A stretch of DNA of 64,000 nt from Anaerobacillus alkalidiazotrophicus (GCF_001866055.1 NZ_MLQS01000001.1:1417-65416); one strand, 5' to 3'. Shown: positions 7,982 through 18,059, counted from the first letter of the stretch. Made by a program: numbers and translations. Notes: generated from the sequence alone by a model not told the origin.

Positions 7982-9277
7982 ATGGAATTTCAAAAATCAG
8001 AACTTCTATATAATGAAGCACTAGAACATATCGTTGGTGGCGTTAATAGTCCATCACGCTCGTTTAAAGGGGTGGGTGGTGGCACGCCAATTTTCATGGA
8101 AAAAGCAAAAGGGGCTTACTTTTGGGATGTAGATGGAAACAAATATATTGATTACTTAGCTGCATACGGACCATTAATTACTGGCCATGCTCACCCCCAT
8201 ATAATAGAGGCAATTACAGCTGCCGTAAAAAATGGAGTTTTATACGGAACACCCACAATTCTAGAAGTGAAATATGCAAAAATGTTAAAAGAAGCCATAC
8301 CATCTATGGAAAAAATTAGGTTTGTAAACTCTGGAACCGAAGCTGTTATGACAACTATTCGTGTTGCACGAGCCTACACGGGGAGAGATAAAATTATTAA
8401 GTTTGCTGGATGTTACCACGGACATTCTGACTTAGTCTTAGTCGCCGCCGGGTCCGGACCATCGACTCTCGGAACACCTGACTCGGCTGGTGTTCCTAAA
8501 AGCATTGCCCAAGAAGTCATTACCGTACCTTTTAATGATATTGATGCATATGAAAAAGCCTTACATAAATGGGGTAATGAGGTGGCCGCTGTTTTAGTCG
8601 AACCAATTGTGGGTAATTTCGGAATTGTCGAGCCTTCTTGTGGATTTTTAGAAAAAGTTAACGAACTTACTCACAAGGCAGGAGCGCTTGTCATATATGA
8701 TGAAGTAATAACAGCATTTCGCTTCATGTATGGTGGAGCACAAAACCTTTTAAACGTAGAGCCGGATATAACTGCTTTAGGAAAGATTATTGGTGGTGGA
8801 CTACCAATAGGCGCCTATGGTGGAAAAAAGGAAATCATGGAACAAGTAGCACCATTGGGGCCTGCTTACCAAGCCGGGACAATGGCTGGGAACCCAGCAT
8901 CAATCAGCGCAGGAATAGCTTGTCTTGAAGTTTTAAAAGAGCCTGGAATATACGAAAAGTTAGATCAATTAGGGAAGATGCTAGAAGAGGGAATTGAACA
9001 ACTTGCAACTACACATCAAATTCCTATTACTATCAATCGACTAAAAGGTGCGTTAACTATCTATTTTACGACTAAAAAAGTTTCTAACTATGAACAAGCC
9101 GAACAGACAAATGGAGACATGTTTGCTAAATTCTTTAAATTAATGTTAAAAGAGGGAATCAATTTAGCACCTTCGAAATACGAAGCATGGTTCCTCACAA
9201 CCGAACATACAAAAGATGATATCGCACTTACATTAAAAGCTGTTGAAAACGCATTTAGGGCTTTACAAAATGAATAA
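7982..9277 (+). CDS. gsaB: Glutamate-1-semialdehyde 2,1-aminomutase
   Basis: This 431-residue PLP enzyme converts glutamate-1-semialdehyde to 5-aminolevulinate, the committed tetrapyrrole precursor of the C5 pathway. The family fold-type I aminotransferase signature is clear: VNSPSRSF near the N-terminus, [11 protein letters not shown] at 117-127, GCYHGHSD at 143-150, YDEVITAFR at 239-247 and the PLP lysine K268 in [14 protein letters not shown]. Length matches HemL proteins. Bacilli often hold two copies, hemL in the hem operon and gsaB near perR; the location here favours gsaB. It stands alone behind an AAGGAGGAAATT ribosome site. Confidence 0.93.
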   Translation: MEFQKSELLYNEALEHIVGGVNSPSRSFKGVGGGTPIFMEKAKGAYFWDVDGNKYIDYLAAYGPLITGHAHPHIIEAITAAVKNGVLYGTPTILEVKYAKMLKEAIPSMEKIRFVNSGTEAVMTTIRVARAYTGRDKIIKFAGCYHGHSDLVLVAAGSGPSTLGTPDSAGVPKSIAQEVITVPFNDIDAYEKALHKWGNEVAAVLVEPIVGNFGIVEPSCGFLEKVNELTHKAGALVIYDEVITAFRFMYGGAQNLLNVEPDITALGKIIGGGLPIGAYGGKKEIMEQVAPLGPAYQAGTMAGNPASISAGIACLEVLKEPGIYEKLDQLGKMLEEGIEQLATTHQIPITINRLKGALTIYFTTKKVSNYEQAEQTNGDMFAKFFKLMLKEGINLAPSKYEAWFLTTEHTKDDIALTLKAVENAFRALQNE

Positions 9278-9322
9278 ACATACATTATATACCGCCCTGA
9301 AGAATATTAATCAAACTAATTT

Positions 9323-9440
9323 GTACTTAAGGGGCATAGAACCCCACCTCTAAGCGTAGTATAGGTGGGAACTTCCATTCAGGTGGAGTTGAGACTCCAT
9401 CTGAATTTCCGATGTTCTAGCGAAGCTAGAACGAGTTCTC
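9323..9440. repeat. Interspersed palindromic repeat family 2 (copy 1)
   Basis: About 118 bases beginning ACTTAAGGGGCATAGAACCC and ending GCTAGAACGAGTTCTC, with three stems: a CCCACCT/AGGTGGG stem, TTCAGGTGGAGT/ACTCCATCTGAA, and GTTCTAGC/GCTAGAAC. An inverted copy lies at 25006-25121. Its left end resembles the TTAAGGGGCA end of family 1, suggesting related elements with different right ends. Confidence 0.75.
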
Positions 9441-9621
9441 TTTGAAAAAGAAACCGATCAAAAAAATCCTTTACTTAAACGAACTTGCCACTAATAAACC
9501 TTCACATATTAATTGTCGCTCGTCCATTCGAATAAATACAAATAATTGATTTAAATATTAACAAGTGATATACTTATTTTATAATTCTGACAATTCAACT
9601 AACATACTTCTGTCGTTACCT

Positions 9622-9645
9622 ACCAATCTAGTATTGGTTTTTTTT
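9622..9645 (+). terminator. Terminator-like hairpin upstream of gltB
   Basis: ACCAAT-CTAGT-ATTGGT followed by eight T residues. Nothing codes just upstream on the plus strand apart from gsaB 350 bases away, so it either ends gsaB transcription or is an early attenuator of the gltB leader. Confidence 0.55.
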
Positions 9646-9800
9646 AAGATTGATTAAATTAAATTTCATAATCTAATAAACATAACTACAACTCTATATT
9701 TGGTTAAGAATGGTTCAACTCAACCAGCCTAAATGTCCATCTAATAAACGAGCGCACAATACCGCCAAATGGCGTAAACAAACTCATACATCATATGTTA

Positions 9801-9850
9801 TAGACTTTAGCTTCTATCCCATTTCTTAATAAAGCTAGTCTAACTTTTTT
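9801..9850 (+). promoter_or_regulatory. Attenuator-like hairpin just before the gltB ribosome site
   Basis: TAGACT..AGCTT pairs with AAGCT-AGTCTA (801-813 with 832-842 of this interval, a 6+5 bp stem with a 2-base bulge). It is followed by AACTTTTTTATT and then directly by the Shine-Dalgarno sequence at 9854-9860. The stem plus T-run looks like an intrinsic terminator placed to attenuate gltB; its control signal is unknown. Confidence 0.4.
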
Positions 9851-9853
9851 ATT

Positions 9854-9884
9854 GGAGGTGACGGTCAGTACTTGACCAAATACT
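9854..9884 (+). promoter_or_regulatory. gltB ribosome site with hairpin between SD and start codon
   Basis: The SD sequence GGAGGTG (9854-9860) is 24 bases from the ATG at 9885, too far for normal initiation. A perfect hairpin GGTCA-GTACT-TGACC (9863-9877) lies between them; folding it leaves about 9 bases, the usual distance. No in-frame start exists closer to the SD, because a GTG within it runs into a TGA. Confidence 0.55.
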
Positions 9885-12800
9885 ATGAAAATTAAATGGA
9901 GCCCCGAACACTTTACTGGTTTTAAGAATGAAGAGCATGACTCATGCGGTATTGTTTCTGCCATTGAAAAGAAGCGTATCCCAACAAAGAAGAATATTGA
10001 TAATTGTATTAACGCATTGATAAAAATGAATCACCGTGCAGGCTTTATTAATGAAGAAGGTGATGGCGTTGGTATACACATCGATATACCTCGTGCTCTC
10101 TGGAAAGAAAAGTTACATGAAGTCAATCAAACCCCCAATATTGTAGATAATCCAAATTTCGTTGTCGGTCACTTCTTTATAAGTAAGGAAACTGATGTAA
10201 CAAAATCTAAAGATAACATTAAAGTTAAATTTGCAAAAGCTAACTTAGAGGTTGTCTATGAAACTGATCAAGTAACCAACTCTGATGCATTAGGACCATT
10301 GGGACGCAGAGAAGAGCCTTACTTTTGGCAAGTAGCTTTACTTGCCAATGACAATGTCGAAAATCTCTCTAGAAAATTATTTGACTTAACAATTGAAATC
10401 GAAAAAGACGCTTATATTCACGTTACCTCTCTCAGCCAATACTCTGCTGTTTACAAAGTAATGGGTGCTGGTGATATCTTACCTAAATTCTACAAGGATC
10501 TATCTAATCCATTAGTAGCTTCTACTATGACACTCGGCCATAATCGCTATTCCACAAACACATTATCAAACTTTTTTCGTGTTCAACCATTCAGTCTCTT
10601 AGGACATAACGGAGAAATAAATACGATTGCTAGATTACGTGACGAAGCAGCCATGCTAGGCGTGCCTCTTGTAGAAGGTGCTAGCGATTCCCAAGATTTA
10701 AGCCGCATCTTAGAAACATTCATCTGTAGACATAATTATTCTTTATTTGAAGCTCTTGAAATTATGTTCCCACCAATCATAAATGAAATCAAATCTTTTC
10801 CAGAACACTTACAAGATTTATATACGTATATTCGCGAAGCATGGGGCCATTTTGCCCAAGGTCCAGCTGGTATCATCTCAAGATATGGAGATGAAGCGGT
10901 ATTTTCCTTAGATTCGTTAGGATTGCGTCCTCTTTGGATGATAGAAAATAAAAGTACGTATTATTTTTCTTCTGAACAAGGAATTTTAACCACTAATGAA
11001 TTTGTTTCTGATCCTAAACCACTTGCCCCTGGTGAAAAAGTTTCCTTAAAGTGGAATAGAGACGATATTCAAGTTTACTTTCACGATGAAGTTCAAGAAG
11101 AAGTCTATAATCGGATGAAAAAACGACTGAACTTTACGGGGAGCCGTAAACGTTTAAGTACAAAACTAGAGAACATTAAAACACCTCATAAAATGAAAAT
11201 AAAAGTAACAAACAATTACTATTCAGCGTTTGGATGGAATCGTGAACACATTCAAATGGTGGAGCAAATGGCTGAAAAAGGTGTAGAACCAATTCGTTCA
11301 TTAGGTCATGATGCCCCTCTTGCATCTCTTGATCAGAATCGTAAAAACTTGGCTGATTTTATTAAAGAAAGTGTAGCAGTCGTGACAAATCCAGCAATCG
11401 ATAGAGAACGTGAAATGGAACATTTCTCAACTCGAGTTATTGTTGGTAAGCGTCCATCACCATTTACGGATGCACCATTTCATGTTATCGAGCTAGCATC
11501 ACCACTCGTAATTGAAGGTTCACCTGGTGAATTTATAGCTAGAGAGAATAACCACCCATCTTATGAGCAAGTAATGGGAAACTTTAAAAATAAAAATGAA
11601 GTTTATTATATTGCTATCTCCTTTTCTAAAGAGGAAAAAATTGAGGATGTATTAAAACGATTAGTTGAAGAAGCTGCCTTAGCAACGAAAAACGGTGCCG
11701 CACTTATTGTCCTAGATGATGAAAAAGCACATAAGGAAGATCAATTGTGGTTAGACCCTCATTTAGCCGTTTCTGCCATTGACCAAGGGTTAACAGAAAT
11801 GGAACTAAGACGTGGCTGTTCAATCGCTGTACGGTCTGCTAGTGTTCGTTCATTACATGATGTAGCTGTAATGTTTGGGTTAGGTGCAGATATCATTAAT
11901 CCTTATTTAATGTTTGCAACAGTTGTTGAACAAAGTGATGAACCAGCAATTAAGCTTTTCACCGCATTAAACAAAGGACTAGAAAAAATTATTTCTACAA
12001 TTGGTATACATGAGTTACGCGGGTACGGTCGTTTATTTTCATCGATTGGTTTGAATAAAGAAATTGCTGATGTATTAAATATTGTAAATTTCTTAGGGTC
12101 AAGCGAAGTAGTTCTTAACTTTAAAACATTAAAAGAAGATGCTTTAGCACGCTACAAAGATTTTCATAGCGACAAATCAAAACCAGGAAAACTTTTTCAT
12201 TTCTTCCCTCGTATATGGAAGTCAATAGGAGACTTAGCAACTGGTGCCGCAACTTACGAGGATTATAAAAATAAGCTTAATGAACAAGAATTAAAAAATC
12301 CTATTTCTATTAGACATTTAACAGATATAAAGAAATCAAAAAAGAAATTAAATCCAGAAGATGTTAATATCGGTATTAAAAAGCATAGTCTCCCATTCAT
12401 TATCAGTTCTATGTCATTCGGTTCTCAAAATGAAATTGCGTTCCGAGCTTACGCTGAAGCTGCCGAACGCCTAAATATGATTTCGTTAAATGGTGAAGGT
12501 GGAGAAATCAAGGATATGTTAGGTAAATACCCGAATACAAGAGGGCAACAAGTTGCTTCTGGTCGCTTTGGGGTAAATGTAGAGCTCCTTAATTCAACAA
12601 ATTTAATCGAATTAAAAATAGGGCAAGGAGCTAAACCTGGTGAAGGTGGACATTTACCTGGTTCTAAAGTAACGGCAAAAGTAGCAGCGGCTCGTAATGC
12701 TACTACTGGATCAGACCTTATCTCACCATCTAACAACCATGATATCTATTCAATTGAAGATCTTGCTCAAATAATTACAGAGTTTAAAACTGCTAATGAC

Positions 12801-14354
12801 CAAGCGAAAGTAGCCGTTAAAGTACCAATCGTCCCAAACATAGGAACTATCGCTGTAGGAATTGCTAAAGCCGGGGCTGATTTTATTTCATTAAGTGGGT
12901 TCGACGGCGGTACCGGTGCTGCTCGTGTTCACGCTATCCAACATGTCGGCCTACCAATTGAAATTGGTGTAAAAGCAGTCCATAACGCCCTTATTGAAGC
13001 AGGACTTCGAAATTCTGTTGAAATCTGGGCCGACGGCGGAATGCGTAGCTCTCTTGACGTTATGAAAATTATCTTATTAGGGGCTAACCGAGTTGGATTT
13101 GGTACATTAGCGATGATCGCGGTTGGTTGTACAACTTGTCGTGGTTGTCACTTAGATACTTGTCATGTCGGGATTGCAACACAAATCGAAAGTGAAGAAC
13201 AAGCTAAAGAACACGGGTTGCGTCGTTTCGTTCCTCGGCAGTTTGATTTGGCCGTTAATGGATTGATAAACCTTTTCACAGCATTTGGAAATGAGTTGAA
13301 AGTACTTACTGCATCTTTAGGTGTAAAGCGTACACAAGATCTCGTCGGACGATCAGATTTACTAGAGCAAGTACGTGGTAAAGAATTAATGGATTTAACT
13401 AGTATGTTAGAAACTATTTCAGTAACTGATATTTCTCATTTTGATTCTCATCAGCAAATGGAAAAAACTGCGTTATCACTTGCAGTTGGAGCTGAATATT
13501 TAGATGGAAACGTAGACGAACTTTCTCAATCTAGAGAGTTCACTTCTGTAACTGCAGAGCAACGAGTGCTAGGAAGTCGCGTTTCGTGTCATCGAGTAAG
13601 AGGAAAACTCGATGGTTCTTATCGGAACCTTCCTGAAGTAACCTTAAATTTTAAGGATGGATCAATTCCTGGGAATGGACTTGGCGCATACAATTGTGCT
13701 GGTGTAACTATTAATGTAGTAGGTGGGGCTCAAGACGGCATTGGAAAAACTTCCTTTGGTGGCTCGTTTGCAATTTTAAAATCTGAAGGAGCTGACGGTA
13801 GGTATTATAATGGATCAGTCGGTAAAGGAGCAGGGTATGGCGCTCAAAAAGGACTTTTCATTATTCAAGGAAATGCCGATGCGAGAGCAGGGATTCGCCT
13901 TTCTGGGGCAGATATGATTATTGGTGGCCGAGTAACAAAACCACTTCGTACCGATTACTTTGCAAACATAGGTACACACGCTAATATAAAAGGATTTGCT
14001 TTTGAATATATGACAAATGGCCGTGGTGTTGTTCTAGGAGATCCTGGTCCATGGATTTGTGCTGGTATGACTGGTGGGATTGTTTATCTACGTCACCAAC
14101 CTGAAGTTGGCTTAACAAAGGAAGCTCTTCTTAGACGCATTGCAAAAGGAGCTCACGTCACAATTCAGCCGTTAACCAATAGAGGAATTGATGATTTAAC
14201 AGAACTATTGACTATTTACAAAGATATACTAACGAAGAATGGTCAATCAGAAGAAGCTGAAATCATCGGTATGTTGCTTACTGAGCCAGAAGAACATTTC
14301 TTACAAGTAATCCCGACAAAAGAGCAGGCAGATCCATCAGTTTCTACAGAATAA
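9885..14354 (+). CDS. gltB: Glutamate synthase large subunit
   Basis: A 1,489-residue iron-sulfur flavoenzyme that makes two glutamates from glutamine and 2-oxoglutarate, the assimilation partner of glutamine synthetase. After a 20-residue propeptide the catalytic cysteine C21 (SCGIVSAIEK) starts the class II amidotransferase domain (to about 430). A central linker domain, the FMN-binding synthase domain (about 800-1170) and the GXGXG helical domain follow. The 3Fe-4S ligands have the expected C-x5-C-x4-C pattern in CTTCRGCHLDTC. Size is normal for GltB. No gltD small subunit is adjacent, so the electron donor subunit must be encoded elsewhere or the enzyme uses ferredoxin. The leader is unusual (see 9801-9884). 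Confidence 0.93.
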   Translation: MKIKWSPEHFTGFKNEEHDSCGIVSAIEKKRIPTKKNIDNCINALIKMNHRAGFINEEGDGVGIHIDIPRALWKEKLHEVNQTPNIVDNPNFVVGHFFISKETDVTKSKDNIKVKFAKANLEVVYETDQVTNSDALGPLGRREEPYFWQVALLANDNVENLSRKLFDLTIEIEKDAYIHVTSLSQYSAVYKVMGAGDILPKFYKDLSNPLVASTMTLGHNRYSTNTLSNFFRVQPFSLLGHNGEINTIARLRDEAAMLGVPLVEGASDSQDLSRILETFICRHNYSLFEALEIMFPPIINEIKSFPEHLQDLYTYIREAWGHFAQGPAGIISRYGDEAVFSLDSLGLRPLWMIENKSTYYFSSEQGILTTNEFVSDPKPLAPGEKVSLKWNRDDIQVYFHDEVQEEVYNRMKKRLNFTGSRKRLSTKLENIKTPHKMKIKVTNNYYSAFGWNREHIQMVEQMAEKGVEPIRSLGHDAPLASLDQNRKNLADFIKESVAVVTNPAIDREREMEHFSTRVIVGKRPSPFTDAPFHVIELASPLVIEGSPGEFIARENNHPSYEQVMGNFKNKNEVYYIAISFSKEEKIEDVLKRLVEEAALATKNGAALIVLDDEKAHKEDQLWLDPHLAVSAIDQGLTEMELRRGCSIAVRSASVRSLHDVAVMFGLGADIINPYLMFATVVEQSDEPAIKLFTALNKGLEKIISTIGIHELRGYGRLFSSIGLNKEIADVLNIVNFLGSSEVVLNFKTLKEDALARYKDFHSDKSKPGKLFHFFPRIWKSIGDLATGAATYEDYKNKLNEQELKNPISIRHLTDIKKSKKKLNPEDVNIGIKKHSLPFIISSMSFGSQNEIAFRAYAEAAERLNMISLNGEGGEIKDMLGKYPNTRGQQVASGRFGVNVELLNSTNLIELKIGQGAKPGEGGHLPGSKVTAKVAAARNATTGSDLISPSNNHDIYSIEDLAQIITEFKTANDQAKVAVKVPIVPNIGTIAVGIAKAGADFISLSGFDGGTGAARVHAIQHVGLPIEIGVKAVHNALIEAGLRNSVEIWADGGMRSSLDVMKIILLGANRVGFGTLAMIAVGCTTCRGCHLDTCHVGIATQIESEEQAKEHGLRRFVPRQFDLAVNGLINLFTAFGNELKVLTASLGVKRTQDLVGRSDLLEQVRGKELMDLTSMLETISVTDISHFDSHQQMEKTALSLAVGAEYLDGNVDELSQSREFTSVTAEQRVLGSRVSCHRVRGKLDGSYRNLPEVTLNFKDGSIPGNGLGAYNCAGVTINVVGGAQDGIGKTSFGGSFAILKSEGADGRYYNGSVGKGAGYGAQKGLFIIQGNADARAGIRLSGADMIIGGRVTKPLRTDYFANIGTHANIKGFAFEYMTNGRGVVLGDPGPWICAGMTGGIVYLRHQPEVGLTKEALLRRIAKGAHVTIQPLTNRGIDDLTELLTIYKDILTKNGQSEEAEIIGMLLTEPEEHFLQVIPTKEQADPSVSTE

Positions 14355-14356
14355 TA

Positions 14357-14729
14357 AGAAAAGCGCAAGCGCCTTGGTCACGAGCAGCTGCTCCTGTGCC
14401 ACTCCGTTTGCTCAAGAGCAAAGCCGCTTCGAAGTAATCCAAGTAGTAGCTTCACTGGGGCGGCCTTTGACAGAAGCCGCTCTTTGGCTTCTTACATGCT
14501 TCTGCATCTTCAAGTACTGCTTCGTAGTAAGCTTCCTCGAAGCAGTGTTTTGTGCGACGAGTAACCGCAGGAGCAATTGTTTTCCGTGCGACGAGTAACC
14601 GCAGGAGCAAAGCTGCATGAAGCTAATCAACGAAGAATTTCAAGCGGTAATTGAAGTCAGTTGCTTGACTGAAGTGACCGAGCTCGTAGGCGCTTGCGCT
14701 AGACAGTTTCCAAGTTAGAAATTTATAAA
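14357..14729. repeat. Repeat family 4, expanded copy
   Basis: GC-richer element starting AAGAAAAGCGCAAGCGCC and ending GGCGCTTGCGCTAGACAG, i.e. inverted terminal sequences. The outer parts match the copy at 18060-18242. This copy has about 190 extra internal bases between two GAGCAAAG motifs, including a direct duplication of TGCGACGAGTAACCGCAGGA. Short open frames inside it are not supported as genes. The rest of the gap to 15102 holds a terminator. Confidence 0.75.
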
Positions 14730-14831
14730 TTCTGGTGTATAAAAAAATATTGAGTACATTATAAATGCACAATACGCGAACAACATTATCTTTTATAATG
14801 TAAAAATAATATCTTTTCATTTTCTATCTCC

Positions 14832-14878
14832 AAAAGGTCAAGTTTACCAGATTTATCACCTGGTAAACTTGACCTTTT
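14832..14878 (+). terminator. Strong terminator between gltB and ygaE
   Basis: A long stem AAAAGGTCAAGTTTACCAG pairs with CTGGTAAACTTGACCTTTT and ends in a run of T residues. It is the likely end of the gltB transcript and, being nearly symmetric, may also work on the other strand. Confidence 0.75.
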
Positions 14879-15102
14879 TTAAAGAACCTTATTTCATTTT
14901 TTTGTCAATTTTGAAAACGAAATCATTTTAATACTAAAACTTTTTTATCTTGATTGTTTTATAAATTAAGTGTATATTACCTTTCGATGGATTAAGTTTA
15001 GTGCGGTTGTTAATAATACTTGTTTAACAATCAAATAATAGGATATAGGTAAAAATATTTAGACTATAATAGAAATTTATAACGAAAGGAATTAATAAAG
15101 AT

Positions 15103-16182
15103 ATGAAACTTGGAGCCCGGATTTTTAAAACCGGTTTATCCATTACACTTTCGCTTTACGTGGCTCTTGCTTTTAATTTGCAACCACCTATGTTTGCTGC
15201 TTTAGCAGCTACATTTGCTATTCAACCTTCAATTTACAAAAGCTTTCAAACAATACTAGAACAGGTTCAGGCAAACATTATTAGCGCCATACTAGCTGTA
15301 ATATTTGTCCTTACATTCGGTCATGATCCCTTTGTTGTTGGTGTCGTAGTTATCATTGTGATTGCTATTAATATTCAATTAAAAATGAACTCAATTATTC
15401 CACTTGCAGTAGTTACCGTTATTATTATTATGGAAACTCCTACAGATGATTTCATTACTTTTGCAACAACTCGATTTCTTTTGATTATGATTGGTGTATT
15501 TTCAGCATTTATTATTAATTTATTATTCATTCCACCTAAGCACGAAACTCAGCTTTATTACAAAATTTCTAATAGTACTGAAAATATTATTAAGTGGATT
15601 CGTCTTTTAACGAGGAATGATGCCAAGCATAAAATGCTTAAGAAGGATTTATCAAAACTAAAAGAATCGATGATGAAAATTAACAATCTCTTTCTTTTAT
15701 ATAAAGAAGAGCGAAATTACTTTAAAAAGCGACAATATGCAAAAGGAAGAAAAGTTGTACTTTTTCGCCAAATGCTAGCTACTTCAAATAAAGCACTAAC
15801 GATCTTGAAATCACTAAACAGAAGAGAAAATGAACTACATCATATGCCGGAAGAATTACAAATGCTAATTCGAGATCGACTTGATTATTTAACAAATTAT
15901 CATGAACGTATCCTTCTTAAATATGCTGGTAAAGTAAAATCTCACACAACTGACGAATGTATTCAAGAGGTTTGCCACGGCAAAAAAGAGTTAACAGAGC
16001 TTTTTATGAACTTTTATAAAAAAGAGGATATTGACTCAAATGAATGGCTTCACCTTTTCCCAGTTATTGCTCAAATTATTGAATATAGTGATCAATTAGA
16101 ATACTTAGATAAACTTGTCGACAGTTTCTTTACTTACCATAAGCAAGAAAATGAAGTGAATCTTAAGGATAGAGAAGAATAG
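15103..16182 (+). CDS. ygaE: YgaE-like membrane protein (UPF0421, aromatic acid exporter type)
   Basis: A 359-residue protein with an N-terminal membrane half of about five helices in the first 145 residues, then a charged, helical cytoplasmic half. The arrangement is that of the UPF0421/ArAE-type family (FUSC-like). B. subtilis ygaE sits between gsaB and ygaD, as here except for the inserted gltB region. Members are annotated as putative aromatic acid exporters, but transport has not been shown for this protein. It stands alone and converges on ygaD. Confidence 0.8.
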   Translation: MKLGARIFKTGLSITLSLYVALAFNLQPPMFAALAATFAIQPSIYKSFQTILEQVQANIISAILAVIFVLTFGHDPFVVGVVVIIVIAINIQLKMNSIIPLAVVTVIIIMETPTDDFITFATTRFLLIMIGVFSAFIINLLFIPPKHETQLYYKISNSTENIIKWIRLLTRNDAKHKMLKKDLSKLKESMMKINNLFLLYKEERNYFKKRQYAKGRKVVLFRQMLATSNKALTILKSLNRRENELHHMPEELQMLIRDRLDYLTNYHERILLKYAGKVKSHTTDECIQEVCHGKKELTELFMNFYKKEDIDSNEWLHLFPVIAQIIEYSDQLEYLDKLVDSFFTYHKQENEVNLKDREE

Positions 16183-16215
16183 TTATTAGTCATTTGATTG
16201 ATACGTGGCTTACTG

Positions 16216-16252
16216 AAAAAAAGTCCAATACCTATAGGTATTTGGACTTTTT
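16216..16252. terminator. Bidirectional terminator between ygaE and ygaD
   Basis: Stem AAAAAGTCCAATACC, loop TATA, GGTATTTGGACTTTTT. A-rich on the left and T-rich on the right, it serves both convergent genes. Confidence 0.85.
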
Positions 16253-16310
16253 ATGTATACGAGTTCCATGCTTATCTTTCATTCAAGATACACTTTATTT
16301 ATTGTACTTG

Positions 16311-18041
16311 TTAAATATCAAATAATTTTCGATACGTTCCACCACGATTAAGCAACTCATCATGTGTACCGACTTCAGAAATTTGCCCATTTTCAATTAC
16401 AACGATTCTATCCGCATGTGTAATTGTTGAAAGACGATGTGCAACGATAAATGTTGTACGATTTTTTGCTAATCTCTCCAGAGCGACTTGAATCCAATGT
16501 TCACTTTCATTATCTAGTGAAGATGTTGCTTCATCGAAAATTAATAACTTTGGACTTTTCAAGAACACTCTAGCTATAGCAATTCTCTGTTTCTGACCAC
16601 CAGAGAGTTTTACTCCTCGCTCACCAATTTCTGTTTCGTAACCCTCGGGTAAGCTCATGATAAACTCGTGAGCATCTGCTGCTTTTGCTGCAGCTATCAC
16701 TTCTTCTTCAGTTGCAGCGGGGTTGCCCATTAATATATTAAACTTAATAGAATCACTAAAAATAATATTATCCTGTAAAACCATTCCAATTTGATCTCTT
16801 AATGAACGCACTTTATAATTTCTTATATCCTCACCATCAAGGAGAATTCTTCCTTCATTCACATCGTAAAATCTAGGTAATAAGCTTACTAACGTACTTT
16901 TTCCCCCACCACTCATTCCGACAAAAGCGATAGTTTCACCACTACGAATAGTTAAATTAATATTCTTAAGAACTGGCTCTTTGTCTTCGTCATAGGAAAA
17001 AGTCACATTTTCAAAACAAACATCACCTTTAACATTCTTTAATTCTTTTGATTTTGAATGATCAACGATATCATACTTTTCATCAATAAATTCAAATACT
17101 CTATCCATAGAAGCGACTGATTGTGTTAGTGAGGTTGAAGAATTCACCAGACGCCTTAGCGGATTATAAAGTCTATCCATATATAGAACAAAGGCACCCA
17201 TTGCTCCGATACTTAAATCTTCATTAATAACTAAAAATCCAGCATAACCTATGACTAATAAAGGAGCAATATCGGTAATCGTATTAACAACAGCAAACGT
17301 TTTTGCATTCCACTTCGTATGATCAATCGCTTTTGATAGAAAATTAAAGTTCCTTCTATCAAACTGTTCTTGTTCATAATTTTCAAGAGCAAAACTACGA
17401 ATAACAGTCATACCCTGTAGCCTTTCATGAAGGTGACCTTGAACTTCTGCTAATGCTTGTGAACGTACTTTAGTTAACATTCGTAGTCTACTATAAAAGA
17501 ATTTAATCGAAAATCCGTATAACGGTAGTAGCGCTATAGCTACAATTGTTAACTTTACATTCATTGTAAACATAATAATAATTGCCACAATTATGGTAAA
17601 CATATCAAGCCAAACATTCATTAAACCTGTAATAATGAATGTTTTGGTTTGTTCTACATCATGTATTACTCTTGAAATAATTTCTCCAGATTTACGATTT
17701 GAATAAAAGCGGAGACTAAGTTTTTGGATGTGTGAAAATAATTGATCACGAATATCATATAAAATTTTACTACCGGTCCATTGCGCAAAATATTGGCGAT
17801 AATATTCGATAGGCGGTCTTAACAAGACAAAAATAACAAATACAATCCCCATTAACCAAACTAATTCTGTTATTTTTTCATTAGCAGATTGATTTCCACC
17901 AATTATGTGATCAATAACATATTTTAAGATAAGTGGCATAGCTAGAGGAATACCGAATTTTAACATACCAATAAAAATTGTCCCAATAATTTCTTTCGTA
18001 TAAGGTTTTACAAAAAGTAAATAACGTTTAATACTATCCAT
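16311..18041 (-). CDS. ygaD: ABC exporter, fused membrane and ATPase domains (YgaD-like)
   Basis: A 576-residue half-transporter. Residues 1-320 form a type IV ABC exporter membrane domain with six helices. The C-terminal ATPase has Walker A GMSGGGKST near 376, signature LSGGQKQR near 479, Walker B LLIFDEATSSLD and the H-loop in VAHRLST. It probably forms a homodimer exporting lipids or drugs; the substrate is unknown. Position beside ygaE and ntdP matches B. subtilis ygaD. The start is an ATG; a family 4 repeat begins about 20 bases upstream, so its promoter may lie within or beyond the repeat. Confidence 0.88.
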   Translation of the reverse strand: MDSIKRYLLFVKPYTKEIIGTIFIGMLKFGIPLAMPLILKYVIDHIIGGNQSANEKITELVWLMGIVFVIFVLLRPPIEYYRQYFAQWTGSKILYDIRDQLFSHIQKLSLRFYSNRKSGEIISRVIHDVEQTKTFIITGLMNVWLDMFTIIVAIIIMFTMNVKLTIVAIALLPLYGFSIKFFYSRLRMLTKVRSQALAEVQGHLHERLQGMTVIRSFALENYEQEQFDRRNFNFLSKAIDHTKWNAKTFAVVNTITDIAPLLVIGYAGFLVINEDLSIGAMGAFVLYMDRLYNPLRRLVNSSTSLTQSVASMDRVFEFIDEKYDIVDHSKSKELKNVKGDVCFENVTFSYDEDKEPVLKNINLTIRSGETIAFVGMSGGGKSTLVSLLPRFYDVNEGRILLDGEDIRNYKVRSLRDQIGMVLQDNIIFSDSIKFNILMGNPAATEEEVIAAAKAADAHEFIMSLPEGYETEIGERGVKLSGGQKQRIAIARVFLKSPKLLIFDEATSSLDNESEHWIQVALERLAKNRTTFIVAHRLSTITHADRIVVIENGQISEVGTHDELLNRGGTYRKLFDI

Positions 18042-18059
18042 TAAATCACCACCATTTTT

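Noticed and set aside
9286..9884. T-box or known riboswitch before gltB
   Set aside because: No T-box AGGGTGG-type motif, specifier loop or recognisable aptamer core was found; only terminator-like hairpins are seen.
12449..12736. Antisense gene within gltB
   Set aside because: It is a shadow frame of a strongly coding region and has no ribosome site.
14374..14820. Small genes inside the family 4 repeat
   Set aside because: Open frames on both strands overlap the palindromic repeat, lack ribosome sites and have cysteine/serine-rich composition typical of noise.
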